From Microvelia longipes (taxonomy: Eukaryota > Arthropoda > Insecta > Hemiptera > Veliidae): a DNA stretch of 64,000 nt. Shown here one piece after another: positions 23,785-34,744 of this stretch (its first letter is position 1; every line of letters begins with the position of its first letter). Under the pieces are notes generated by a model. It was not told where the DNA came from, ran no database searches, and saw only the letters and a program-made list of their open reading frames with translations. The translations under genes were made by a program, and so were the position numbers. The stretch covers positions 20,670,500-20,734,499 of the forward strand of contig JACMZG010001870.1 in assembly GCA_018340805.1 (NCBI GenBank). Direction: 5' to 3'.

Positions 23785-26153
23785 TACACTTTACATTATT
23801 ATAATTGATTATTAATGATATATAATTGATGTTGTGAAATATAAGAAAGCTTTTTTTTGGTCACCAGTGTAAAGTAAACTTATAAGTATTAACAAAGGAT
23901 CACGAGGATGAAGAAGAACAAAAACGACTTAAAGGAGAGAGGAGGGAATTTTTCCGGGAAAAATAAGTAATCCCTAAGAGATGAACGTAAAGGGCCGGTT
24001 CTGTCAATATTTAATTTTAATTAATTTCTACAAGATACCAACGCCCTTCGTCTTCACTTTGACGTCATATTGAAAACAAAAAACTCTGTTTTCAGAAAAA
24101 CCCACCCTAAAATTTTAAAAAGTGCTTTGATTCAGAAATTTAAATGTATGAAATAAATTAAAACAATACTAAATAATAAAAGCTATTGTAATACATACAT
24201 CCATGTATTTAAATATTTTTCAGAATTGTCACAAAAGATAGACCTGAAAAAGGGCTAATCCTACCCTTACTCTTGTTGTCTAAGAGCCCTTGACTTCCCC
24301 CTCCACCAACCCACCCCTACCTTAGAGCTTAGCCTCTAATTTATAGTATTCAGAAAAAAAAATTAATTTAATAGACATAATTAAAATTAAATGCTCATTT
24401 TACAGCTAAGCTATTTAAAGAAGAAAATCATGAATGTTATTAAGTGCTTCAAATAAAAAATGTCAAAGTTTTATACAGGTATAACAAAATAGCAAATGAG
24501 CTAAGTTAACGTTTAAAGCATTAAAATGCACTTAAAAGAAAGAAAATTAAATGTAAATTCTAGAACTGAACATTTAGACAATTGTTATGAAGCATAGTTT
24601 ATTCTTAAAAGTAAAAACAAAAGAATTCAACGAATAAAAACAGCTACCTATTCATATGGATAGAATATTTGCAGTTTTTACATATACACTGTACATGTAA
24701 TATATTCGGTTCAAAGAGTTAAACCGAAAGTAAAGATTCAATAACACATATAAAATTCATTGAAAATTCTAAAATGCATCTAGACCATTGCTATGAATCA
24801 TAGTTTATTCTTCGTAAAACATGTTCAGCACTGGCAGAACTATTTAAATATATAAAAAAAATATATAACACTCTTTAATTGAAAATTATAAAATTTTATT
24901 TCTAAAAAATTTTAGTAGCTGTAAAAAAGAAAATGTTATCACTTTTTGATAAATTTAGACCCTCGTAGTTCAACGAAGCAAAAGAACTATAACCTAAACG
25001 TAAAGGACGGATGAATATTAGAATTTTATTTTATTTTTCATTTTATTTTGAATACTTAATATGAATATTTGCGTTTTTCTTGTATACCCGGCACAGCTCA
25101 AAACTTAGCACAAAAAGTCCAATGAGGGGAATAACTGATTACATTTTGGGAAATGGTAAAGTATTAAATGGCGTCCTCAAATTGAGGTTATTTTGAGTTT
25201 TCGAAAAATTCAAATTTTTAACAGTTTTATTATGCAAAAAATATTTTAGTGCCATATTTTAACTCTTTTTAAATCATTTTTATTTTTAAACCTGTTTATA
25301 AACGGTATTTATGCACACTTGTTGCTATAACCCCTAGTTTTATTTCAGAGCCTCATAAAACGTATCGTCAATACATTTTTTTTAAAATTTTACCTAGACG
25401 AAAAAAAAATTGTCTATGAACAATAAATTCTTTTCTATTTAAAAAGAGTACAACAAGAAAGCAAATTTTAACAGAGAAAATTAAAAGAATAGAAAAATTG
25501 TAACAAGAACAAGTCTACTTGTTTAAATAGAAATCTGACAAGCAGTAAAATGACAAAAATTTAACTCGACCAGCAGTTAAAACAGATTTATTATTTAATA
25601 AAGGACCTTAATTACATTACCTCCTGGCTTAAATAAAGACTTAATTAAACATAAATTATCGAGAACACAATACTAAGTAATTAAACGACTAATTAATACA
25701 GCTACTTATAATTGGAGAAGGAATTAAAACATGGATAAATTATGAAGGACCATTAAATGGTTATAGTTTTAAATATCACAAGCAAATTTTTTTTATAAAA
25801 ATCTTAAAATATAAATATGTTACACATTAAGAACCGTTCAACTATGAAACAATTAAGAGTAGTAGAAGAAGGTAAAATTAGAAGAATGAAAATCATTTGA
25901 AGTATCAACAGAAAAATAGCATACATTTCAGTAAAAAAAGATTTTCACACGATGTCCATGATTTAGAAAAAATAAATTATGATCAGTAGAGTTAATGAGG
26001 ATGATCTCATTATAACAATGCAAGATCTGAATGAATTAAAATAATTGAAAAAATATACAAACCCAGGAAGGCTTAAGATTAAGCCCCTTAACCTTAAGGC
26101 TAAGGTTATTTTAACGGGGTAAACATGAATGGACAAAATTTACATTGATATCA
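23783..26153. other. AT-rich DNA with one short direct repeat
   Basis: No gene is recognised. A diverged ~47-bp direct repeat lies at 24558-24606 and 24767-24812; both end in CATAGTTTATTCTT. One TGACGTCA lies near 24060. Confidence 0.5.
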
Positions 26154-26179
26154 CACCATAGCTAGCTCTAGCTATGGTG
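26154..26179. repeat. Perfect 12-bp hairpin, followed by AGAGCTAATAGCTCT
   Basis: CACCATAGCTAG pairs with CTAGCTATGGTG around two bases. A 7-bp hairpin with a one-base loop follows at once. Confidence 0.75.
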
Positions 26180-26622
26180 CGAGAGCTAATAGCTCTAGCT
26201 TTTACATAAAGACAACTCTTCCTGTAATAGATTCTCAAACACGTCTATTCATTTTTAAAATGCGCAGCGCGGCCATATACATAATTTTTATACATGCTTC
26301 ATATTGTAGGTTTCACATTGAGCACTGCCAAGTCACTTTAACCAGTATGAGCACTATGTCAAATACATTCATTGTAGACAATAATAAATAAAGTTAAAAA
26401 AAATTGAGCAAACATAAACCCTTTATTTTGTACAACCCTTCCTTACAGTTTGTTAAATTAGAAAAAAACAAAAACTGTACTGTAGTAATTTCACTTTAGG
26501 AAAAGACGCAAATGATGCGTAAAGTATAAGTGAAACAGCTAAGTCTCTCCAAATTTTATATTTATTGAGAGAACCACCTGTTAATCTTTCGGTTATCCTC
26601 AGTGTCTAAACACAAAAAAGTA

Positions 26623-26790
26623 GACACAATATAATTGTGCGAGAGACACCTAGGAAATGTAACAAGCAATATGCAATGCTACATCTGGGAACTGTTTCAT
26701 CATTCAACATTTGTCATTATTCATGGCTCGACATAATGTCATGTCTCACTCTGTTCGTTACGTCTAACTCATCAGGCGCCGACAGAATTA
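26623..26790 (-). mobile_element. Hammerhead-bearing repeat, unit 1 (inverted, degenerate core)
   Basis: Reverse copy of the units at 26798 and 27115; together with unit 2 it forms inverted arms of about 165 bp. Its ribozyme core (26749-26786, minus strand) has one base deleted from the GAAA box (GAA remains) and one from the GGCGCC helix. Those changes should stop self-cleavage. Its 5' part differs from the other units. Confidence 0.75.
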
Positions 26791-26797
26791 ATTTCTG

Positions 26798-27048
26798 AAT
26801 TCTTCGGATTTAATGGAAGGTCAGAGTGAGTTCAGGCTCTGTCGGCGCCCTGATGAGTTAGACGTAACGAAACAGAGTGGGACATGACATTATGTCGAGC
26901 CATCAATGATGACAAATGTTGAATGATGGAACAGTTCCCAGATGTAACATTGCATATTGCTTGTTACATTTCCTAGGTGTCTCTCGCACAATTATATTGT
27001 GTCAACTATTCATGTTTTGCAAAACTCGGTAGTATCAAATGATATATG
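26798..27048 (+). mobile_element. Hammerhead-bearing repeat, unit 2
   Basis: About 251 bp, nearly identical to unit 3 at 27115-27362 and in the same direction, with 66 bp between them. Contains an intact hammerhead-type core at 26837-26877. The remainder holds no open frame and ends TCAAATGATATA in both units. The direct-repeat arrangement resembles retrozymes, small non-coding retroelements that spread through circular RNAs. That assignment is an inference. Confidence 0.75.
26837..26877 (+). ncRNA. Candidate hammerhead ribozyme (stem III open)
   Basis: In order: CTCTGT (26837-26842), cleavage-site C at 26843, GGCGCC (26844-26849), CTGATGA (26850-26856), stem II GTTA-GACG-TAAC (26857-26868), GAAA (26869-26872), CAGAG (26873-26877). 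CTCTGT pairs with ACAGAG as stem III. All invariant core bases (CUGAUGA, GAAA, and UC before the cleavage point) are present. This is the layout of the satellite tobacco ringspot hammerhead. Helix I is unusual: only six bases, but GGCGCC is self-complementary, so it could pair between two copies in a dimer. Confidence 0.75.
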
Positions 27049-27114
27049 TTTTGCTTGCCATGCATGATGGCGGTAAGAGAGCACCGCTCGTCTCTGGTAA
27101 GTACTTCACATTAT

Positions 27115-27362
27115 ATTCTTCGGAATTAATTGAAGGTCAGAGTGAGTTCAGGCTCTGTCGGCGCCCTGATGAGTTAGACGTAACGAAACAGAGTGGGACA
27201 TGACATTGTGTCGAGCCATCAATGATGACAAATGTTGAATGATGGAACAGTTCCCAGATGTAGCATTGCATATTGCTTGTTACATTTCCTAGGTGTCTCT
27301 CGCACAATTATATTGTGTCAACTATTCATGTTTTGCAAAACTCGGTAGTATCAAATGATATA
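27115..27362 (+). mobile_element. Hammerhead-bearing repeat, unit 3
   Basis: Direct copy of unit 2 with few differences. The core is intact at 27153-27193 and the predicted cleavage site is after C27159. Confidence 0.75.
27153..27193 (+). ncRNA. Candidate hammerhead ribozyme, second direct copy
   Basis: Same bases at all core positions as 26837-26877: CTCTGTC, GGCGCC, CTGATGA, GTTAGACGTAAC, GAAA, CAGAG. Cleavage after C26843 and C27159 would release a 316-nt RNA. Confidence 0.75.
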
Positions 27363-28795
27363 CAAAAAAGTAAATAAAATCAATTTATTTTCATAAAAAA
27401 GCACTGGGCCGATCGAAAGGTTGATAACTCCGTCAACACATATTACATGGGGAGAGACTTGGTTGTTAAATCAATTATTTACTTATATACTGAGATATTG
27501 CAATGTATATGAGTGGGTATAATGAATTCCTTCACACAGTTAAAAAAATGAAAACATATCAGTAAAATATTTATTACTTCACTGTCATAAATAAATAATG
27601 GAAGTAAAAATAATTTGTTTTTCACTTTAATTTATTTTACACTCGGAAAGAAATATTGGAAAAAAACAACCCTTTCAATTAAACTAAAATGGAAGTAAAA
27701 CAAAAATCAAACAGTAATAACACGGCTTTTGTTTTTAATAAATAATCTATTTTATTTGCTTCTCATAAAAAAAAAATATCCAGCAAAGTCACTATAAAAA
27801 TTATTATTACCATGGATGATATAAAAAAGATTCCAATCACTTTAATAGCTATTGACCGGTATAGAGATCGATATGGAAAAGTATAGGTTTCGTTTATTGT
27901 TTTTAGTATGACGCCAGAGCCATAATTCTGTATGATTAGTAATATAGAAAACTATATTACTATAGTTTAAAAGATTTAATTTAATAAACGAATATATTTA
28001 ATCAACACGTTAAATGTCGATCAAACTTATATATTTGATCATCATAAAATGATGTTTTTCAATAAATAATAAGCCAATTTAATTCAGTAATTAATATTCA
28101 ATATTTAATAAAAGATTAAATATTATAATTCATAATAAATTTAATAATATTATTAAATAAATTTACACAAAGGATGTAAAAAACTAGATAAGGATGATTG
28201 AGACATCACGCCATTTCAACCATAGAGATAAAATCTTAACTAGGGCTTGAAACCAAATGTGGTGTCCATGATGGCATTTGAAAATATCAAATAGGTTTTT
28301 TAATTACAGATATCTTTTACAGGTGGGGAGCATATAATAAGAACGTAGACAAATAGGGAGAGGGGAGGGAAACTTATCCAGATAAACAGCAACGACCAGA
28401 AGTAGTAAAATCTTATTTTATCTTTTTTCCGCAAAGAGATCTTTACTTAAGATCTTTACTTTAAATACATGTATGTTGAGTGAACAACCAGATATTACTT
28501 ACGAAAAATGAGAAAAAAGTGATACGCAATCTAAACTTAATGTTTTGGATTTTATGAATGCGTAGACACTTCATCTCTTACATTTTTGTGCATGTGAGCA
28601 TTATTTTTAACTTGAAAGCTTTCGATGCTTTATACTTTTAATATTAGACTTAAATTGACACTGAAACAATGACGCTAATTTTAGCGCATTTTCTTAGAAT
28701 CATTCGAAAAGATTAAATAACGATAAGATAATAATCTTATATACTTTAAATAAGTCGAAAAAAATTATCGTCATATTTAAGATTCAAACCTTGGA
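27363..28795. other. AT-rich DNA, no gene recognised
   Basis: No supported feature. Confidence 0.5.
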
Positions 28796-29014
28796 ACTAA
28801 GAATTTGAGTACTTTTAGTGGTCTTATAGACTCCGAACCGGCTTTATCCAATTCAGATTTGACACCCCACTCGAAATTTGTTGTTTATTAACAGTATTTT
28901 AGGTTATTTGGTGAATTACAATCGTTCTTTCGACTTTTTGGTTACTTAGAGTAGTCGTATCGACCATGGATCGGTTTCATTCGATTCAGCACCCCAAAAA
29001 ACATACATAAGGAC
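28796..29014 (+). repeat. Diverged B147 tandem units
   Basis: Units start at 28818 and 28951, with GGTTTCATTCGATTCAGCAC and CCCCACTCGAAATTTG. The next unit (29908) is separated by a Penelope-like remnant, so the array was split by insertion. Confidence 0.65.
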
Positions 29015-29902
29015 ATTTGAATAAATTAGTGAACTATTAATGACTTTAGTTCTATAATTATTTTAATGACTAACTAACAATTATTTGTGTATAGCAATGA
29101 CATTTCACCCATCACTGTGGGCATCATCAGGCATAAAAAAACTACATTAAAAACACTTACAACAAAACAAAGAATGAAAGCACAAAAACATAATTAATAA
29201 CTTGACTAGAAAGATTAAATATCGCAGTATTAGTTAAAAAAAAAATAATTCGTCAACAATAAATAAAAATAATAAAGAAGGTTTAAACTCTAAATGGTTA
29301 TACCTTGTCTAAAAACTAACTTAATACGACGTACAGTCAAGTGATTTCATCTTTGGTTTTTAAACTATCATAAAATTTCTTAAAAATAGGAGAGTGAACG
29401 ATATCTTTCTGTTCATTAAGAAGTCTCATGATTATTGTTAGATAAATAGACTTCTAGAGATTCTATAGCATTAAGTCTTCTACCGAACTCTTCCCGATTA
29501 AGAATGATCCTATTTTCTTCTTTATCAAATTTATGCTGATTTTCTACTATGTGCTTAGCAAAGGCTAAACTTTGTTAATATTTCTCTTTCTTTTTCTTTA
29601 TTTCCTGAATGCTAGCAACAACATTTTCTTTCTTTTTTACTAGTTTCAGTCTGTCTCTTCCAGTTTTTTTCCTTAACCAATGACTCAATATTGTTTAAGT
29701 CATTCTGAAGCTCAGTTTCTTCCAAATCCTTTTTCTTTGTTTTCTCTACAGCTCCAAAATGCTCCGCCCGTCTTTTATGTTTTTGTACTTTCATTCTTTG
29801 TTTTGTTACAAGTGTTTTTAATGTAGTTTTAGTTTTTAAGCCTGATGATGCCTACAGTGATGGGTGAAATGTCATTGTTGTACACAAATAAATTAAAAGT
29901 TT
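29015..29902 (-). mobile_element. Penelope-like retroelement remnant with inverted terminal arms
   Basis: Inverted arms at 29081-29180 and 29788-29899 (GACATTTCACCCATCACTGT and its complement) enclose minus-strand coding remains. The arm contains CTGATGA (29842-29848) and GAAA (29866-29869) around a short helix, the core pattern of the minimal hammerheads known from Penelope-like element repeats. The element sits inside a B147 array. The exact limits and target duplication are unclear. Confidence 0.6.
29340..29620 (-). pseudogene. Tail of a GIY-YIG endonuclease domain, frameshifted
   Basis: One minus-strand frame reads FAKHIVENQHKFDKEENRII, then LNREEFGRRLNAIESLEVYL, and stops. An adjacent frame continues LNEQKDIVHSPIFKKFY. 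This order (AKH..E..H.FD, then R...E.. with an EsL segment, then LNeQ) is the usual end of GIY-YIG domains in Penelope-like elements. At least one frameshift lies between the parts. The catalytic GIY..YIG segment itself is not visible. Confidence 0.5.
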
Positions 29903-30070
29903 TTTGAGTGGTCTTATTTACTCCGGACTGACTTTATTTGATCCAGTGCTTCAAAACGTGGAAAACGATCTTTACTTGAAAATACTCTTGGTCACACTCC
30001 CAGATACAATTTCCGCCATTCGAGCCACCTCATTAACGAATTTTTCAATGGAAATTCACAAATAATCTCA
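29903..30070 (+). repeat. B147 unit and linked B-box-like block
   Basis: Continues the split array (GTGGTCTTAT at 29908) and ends with a diverged copy of the block seen at 22085-22180. Confidence 0.5.
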
Positions 30071-30135
30071 ATGTAACTAATCACGATAGAATGAATGTTA
30101 TGATATGTATAATTTAATTTTTTATAATTACACAT

Positions 30136-30263
30136 TATAATTTTTAAGAGACCAAGGAAATGTAACAAGCTATGGGATCTGGAAACAGTTCTTTCATATG
30201 AAATACACATTATTGAGGGCTCGACATAATTTGATGCCCTACTCTGTTACGTTAAGCGCCAAC
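30136..30263 (-). repeat. Decayed hammerhead-bearing repeat, unit 4
   Basis: Reverse-orientation relative of the 26.6-27.4 kb units: flank words AAGGAAATGTAACAAGC and GGGCTCGACATAAT are kept. Where the core should be, CTCTGTTACGTTAAGCGCC shows that CTGATGA and GAAA have been deleted. Confidence 0.6.
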
Positions 30264-30427
30264 AGAGACTACATAATAATGTTATGATAATGTTCTGAGA
30301 TAATTTAATAATAATAATAATGTTAGGATATGCTTAAATTTTGATTTCTAAACTAATGTATAAATACACATTGTAGCTTTACATGTAAGAACAAAAGAAT
30401 AATTAGTTATTTATAATCAATTTTAAC

Positions 30428-30655
30428 AGTGGTCGATACTGGACTTCGGCACCAGAGGTCCGGGGTTCACAGCCCGGGCTATGCTCTCAGTTTTTATGAA
30501 TAGAATTTGAGGTAAAAAGATTTCGCCAACTTTAGCTTTACTTTGAGCATAGTAGATGTGACCCACCCGAGGTGGTTTTTGTAGGGCGAATACCCTGATG
30601 ACCCTAAAACGGGCATTATTATTATTATATTATTAATTATTATTATATTATTAAC
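30428..30655 (+). mobile_element. tRNA-derived SINE with (ATT)n tail
   Basis: The head has an A-box-like TGGTCGATACTGG and a B-box-like GGGTTCACAGCCC, followed by a body with GATGTGACCCACCCGAGGTG. The end CTAAAACGGGCATTATTATT runs into an (ATT)n tail. A second copy with the same head and tail lies at 60172-60378. Polymerase III transcription and mobilisation by a non-LTR element are inferred from the family type. Confidence 0.75.
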
Positions 30656-30889
30656 AGTGGTCGACTTAGTGGGGTAAATATCGTTTTCATCACAAAATTT
30701 CATATCTAAGCTGAGCTTGCTAAGCTAAAAATTATAGATTTGGCAGCTTTACTTTTTAATTATTTTCTTAAAGAAGTAAAAAGTTTTATTTTTCGTCTCT
30801 AAAAAAAGTTTATAAAGATAAAAACTTAAAAAAGTAGAGGATGATTTGAATCTATTAGTGTTCACTAGTTACTGCTCAACAAGTAGGAG

Positions 30890-31090
30890 TGATAAGAGAG
30901 TTGTGGGGTGTATTTGTAGCTCTATTATACCTTTGGGCGAGAGTGGTGCCCTTCCCTGTGGTTTCAGAGCTACAGGTAGACCGGGTCGATAACAAGGGCA
31001 TACTCCAAACCCAGCCCTATATTATACAGTAGCTTCGGGGTGGAACCTTCCTCTGACCCCACGAGACACACTAGGCATTTATTGAACTGG
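30890..31090. other. GC-richer island, unidentified
   Basis: About 200 bp clearly less AT-rich than its surroundings, with GGTAGACCGGGTCGATAAC and AGCTTCGGGGTGGAACCTTC. No open frame, tRNA-like box or repeat partner in this window was found. It is possibly a fragment of a mobile element. Confidence 0.4.
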
Positions 31091-31414
31091 GTTATACACA
31101 ACCCACAATACTAATATATCATAGCATAGAGTGAACAACTATTTTCATAGATATTACCTAGATATCAATTTTATATAACATGACAATATAAAATACTATG
31201 TAATTTCCTATACTCAAGTAAAGTAGAAATACTTTTTGCCTTAAACAGAATTTGTTTGTATATTTTTATAAAAATTGAAAAATATTTGACAATAAAAAAT
31301 AAGGAGAAATATCTAGGCAGCAAATCGAAGTGCGATTTATCACAATAAACGTGACCTGATAAACGTGATAAAAAATAATAAAAATAAATTTCTAATAATT
31401 AAAATAGATTTAAC

Positions 31415-31585
31415 AAAAATCGGGTAAAGGGTAGGTACCTCATAACGTTTCAAAATTTTTTTAGGCTTGATGACGTCATAAATAAATTATATTAGGAAAG
31501 CACAACACTTTTCAACTTTATAGCATAAACGCAATGGGAGCTACGATGCCAACAGATACACACACAAATACTCAAGGCTCTGTTT
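31415..31585 (-). repeat. 5S-R dispersed repeat, copy 8 (internally deleted)
   Basis: The family end (GGGTAGGTACCTCATAACG) is joined directly to the bZIP block (TGATGACGTCATAAATAA) and the CTTTATAGCATAAACGCAAT block. The middle with the 5S-like segment has been deleted. Confidence 0.6.
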
Positions 31586-31847
31586 TAGATTATACAAATG
31601 TAACAATTTTTCTACATACCATTGTTATAAATGAGAAAAAGTTATAAATTTTAACTTAAGAGATACTTATAAACAATTAAATAAACTGAAATTCAAAATA
31701 ATAATTTAAGAGGAGATGTTGAAGACAAACGAGGATTAGGAACACTATTAGTGGAAAACACAATAATATCAGGTTGAAATATGACTGCGGGTAATCAATA
31801 CAGCCACAAGTTTTCTTTTAAGCAATATAATTAATAAACATCAGGTA

Positions 31848-32545
31848 TGGGGTAACTCGGGATTTTTCCCTAAAACATTGAAGTCACTACGCATATCCTC
31901 CCTGCTTCAGGCTCGCTCGTCCTCGGATACTAAATACATTCATTATATTCCTAGCGGTCACTTATCCAAGCCCTGAACTCCTTCTGGAGGTCAGTGCTTG
32001 GAAAATGCTGCTTAAATTTCTAATTCAACAAAAATCATAGACATATTTGTCTTATTAAAACAAAATTTAGTATACTATATAGTACCAAATTTCAACTTAA
32101 TTGAATTTCTTCGATTTTTAAAAACGTACACTAGATATTCGATAAAAATAAAACTTATGATAATAAGTTGAATAATATGAAAAATATGATGATAATTAAA
32201 TAAAACATTTTTTAATCTTATATATGACGTCATGAGTGCTTAATTTTAAATCAATCGAATCAATTTTTGCTGAGTCATTATTATTTTTGCAGGCTCATGA
32301 CATCGTAAAAATATTTTGTGGACAGCACATTTAGACCTATAGAATAATTTTGGTACCAATTATTAACTCTCTAGCATAAACACACTAAGAGCTTCATACA
32401 AACACACACACAAAAACACACAACACAGAGACAGATAACTTTTTTAAAACTACTCAGAAGGTCATAAAACACCAGAAACAGATAATTCTTGTGAAATCTA
32501 AGTGTTGGATTTTCGCAAACACAATACTTTTCCAATACAATTTTG
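31848..32545 (-). repeat. 5S-R dispersed repeat, copy 9 (near full length)
   Basis: Runs from the terminal block (TATGGGGTAACTCGGGATTT) through GGCTCGCTCGTCCTCGG and a partly rearranged 5S-like segment at 31949-32015. It continues with TGAGTCA at 32271 and TCTCTAGCATAAACACAC, and ends at the 5' block with GCAAACACAATACTTTTCC. The 5S-like part has an internal partial duplication. Confidence 0.75.
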
Positions 32546-34149
32546 TTATCAATGAGGAAAAGCAAAGGCATAATTTTTAATTTCTAATTAAATACGAATA
32601 AGAAAACAATTTCGTCCCAGTGTTCCAATTTAAACAGAGTTTTCATGTCGATTTTATTGCATTGAAGTTGATATTAATTTTACATTAGCTTTTTCACTGC
32701 GTAGATAAAAAACTTTATATTTAACATAAAAATACCTTTTTTAACCGAACATAATCTATAATAGATAATTTACGTGCTTAAAACTTTTTTATGGAATAAT
32801 ATTTTACGACTTCTGTATAAAACTTACTTCTAGGTTAATTTTCTTTTAGGTTAGATAATAATACCTGTAACATATTTTATGAGTAGTAAAAACTGTAAAA
32901 AATGTAAGTAACAAAACAAGAAGAATATGAAATATTAAATCAAAAGGACGCGTGTTTTCAGATACAGCATTTTTCTAATCGTTAGTAATCAATTAAATGT
33001 TACATTTACAGTAAAAAATAGTGATTTAAAAATAGCGATAGAATGATATAAAATAAATTAATTAGGAGAAAAAATATGTTTTCATATTTCATTAAAACCC
33101 TTATATATTTTTGTCTTTATAAAAGCAAAATGATTATATCAAAGAAATGACCCTGCCTCGTATACGTTTTCAAAAATAAAAATCTTTTTCAATTTCTTTA
33201 AAAGGTTTTAGAAAATTACATCAGGGGAAAAATAATAACAGAAGAAAAATATTACATGGAAAATACCGCGTTTCCTTGAAATAATAAGTAAGATTTCCTT
33301 TTTATTAGTTTACTAAAGAAATTTTACTAAGTTTTCTTAGTATTAGAATTTTCCGAAAAAACCAAAGAAAATGCAAGGCAGCATTTTTTACCTTACAGAT
33401 TTCTTATACATTTGGCAAATAATTATCCTGAGAAAAGATTGTGTTGCATTCTCTTGAGTTTCTTCATTAGCTAATAATTAAATAAAACCAATTTAATATC
33501 AACAAACACTGTTAAAGTATTTGAAATAAAGCACCGGAAATGCCTAAAGTAAATTTAAGCGTTAAAAAAAATCAATTAAAGCGATAGTTATTGCCTGCTT
33601 ATTAGCGTTATCAGTAAGTGCCTTTATAATTACGTTTTCGCGATTTAAAATTTTCTTTAGTGTTATAAAGTTTATTTGCTTCGCTCAGTGAAGGTTTTAA
33701 GTTTTATTTTTCAGGTTTTTTTTTAAACACACAATAAACTCCACTTACAACAGTAACCAAGGTTTATAGCTCGGTTTTACAGTTTCAACTTGATACCTTG
33801 TCTTTAGTTTGAATTTTACATTTTTTAAAGTTGTTAATTTGCAAAACTACAAGATATACATAATAACCTATTATACTTTAACCTAAAGTACATTGCTTCT
33901 TATATTTTAAAAAGAAAATATGCTAGGTATCACTATGGTGACACGGTTTTGTAACATTAAATGAATTAAAAACAGATTCACAACTTTAGAGAACAGACTG
34001 AAAGACAACTATAAGAAATTTATAACTATAGGAAACTAAATTATTTCTAGAGGACTAACAAAGGAACTGACTCAATTCAAGGGAACTAACTAACAAACTA
34101 ACTTACATCTAGGAAACTAAGAAACTGATTCACTTCTAGAGATCTAATT
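32546..34149. other. AT-rich DNA, no gene recognised
   Basis: No supported feature. From about 34000, words such as GGAACTAACT appear ahead of the tandem array that follows. Confidence 0.5.
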
Positions 34150-34380
34150 ATTTAACATCTACAGATCTGATAAAAACAAATTACTGCTAGAGAACTAACT
34201 AAGGAACTATTTAACATCTACAGACCTGATAAAAACAAATTACTGCTAGAGAACTAACTACGAAACTATTTAACATCTACAGACCTGATAAAAACAAATT
34301 ACTGCTAGAGAACTAACTACGAAACTATTTAACATCTACAGACCTGATAAAAACAAATTACTTCAAGAGAGCTAACTAGG
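34150..34380 (+). repeat. Tandem array, 59-bp unit, four copies
   Basis: TTTAACATCT starts units at 34151, 34210, 34269 and 34328, a constant spacing of 59 bp. Units are nearly identical; the last is altered at its end. Weaker related words upstream (34000-34150) suggest an older, decayed extension. Confidence 0.9.
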
Positions 34381-34626
34381 ATCATTCTATGATCTAACTC
34401 TATGCCTAATGAAGCTTTAAATCGACAGATAAAAATAATAAAAAAAATGTAAAAAACGTAATTGGTCTTAAATACAAAGTGGATGATTGGTGATCGATTT
34501 AGAAGGTAATTTAATAACCCACCATCCTATAAATTAAGAATACCCGTGTTCCTTAAACATCACTATTTTTCAACGTAGTCCGTTTTAATTTTTGTATAAG
34601 TCAACTGGAAAGCAATGCTCGAATGA

Positions 34627-34744
34627 AAAAGTACATGTAATGCCATAGCTAAAGTATATGAAACAGAACTAAAGTATGTTGGTGTTCACCAACATACTTT
34701 AGTTCTGTTTCATATACTTTAGCTATGGCATTACATGTACTTTT
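34627..34744. repeat. Near-perfect 58-bp hairpin with a 2-base loop
   Basis: 34627-34684 is the reverse complement of 34687-34744, centred on GTTGGTG-TT-CACCAAC. Such a long perfect palindrome is recent or under selection. A precursor of small RNAs or a miniature foldback transposon are both possible. The word TAAAGTA recurs in the arms and just after. Confidence 0.9.
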
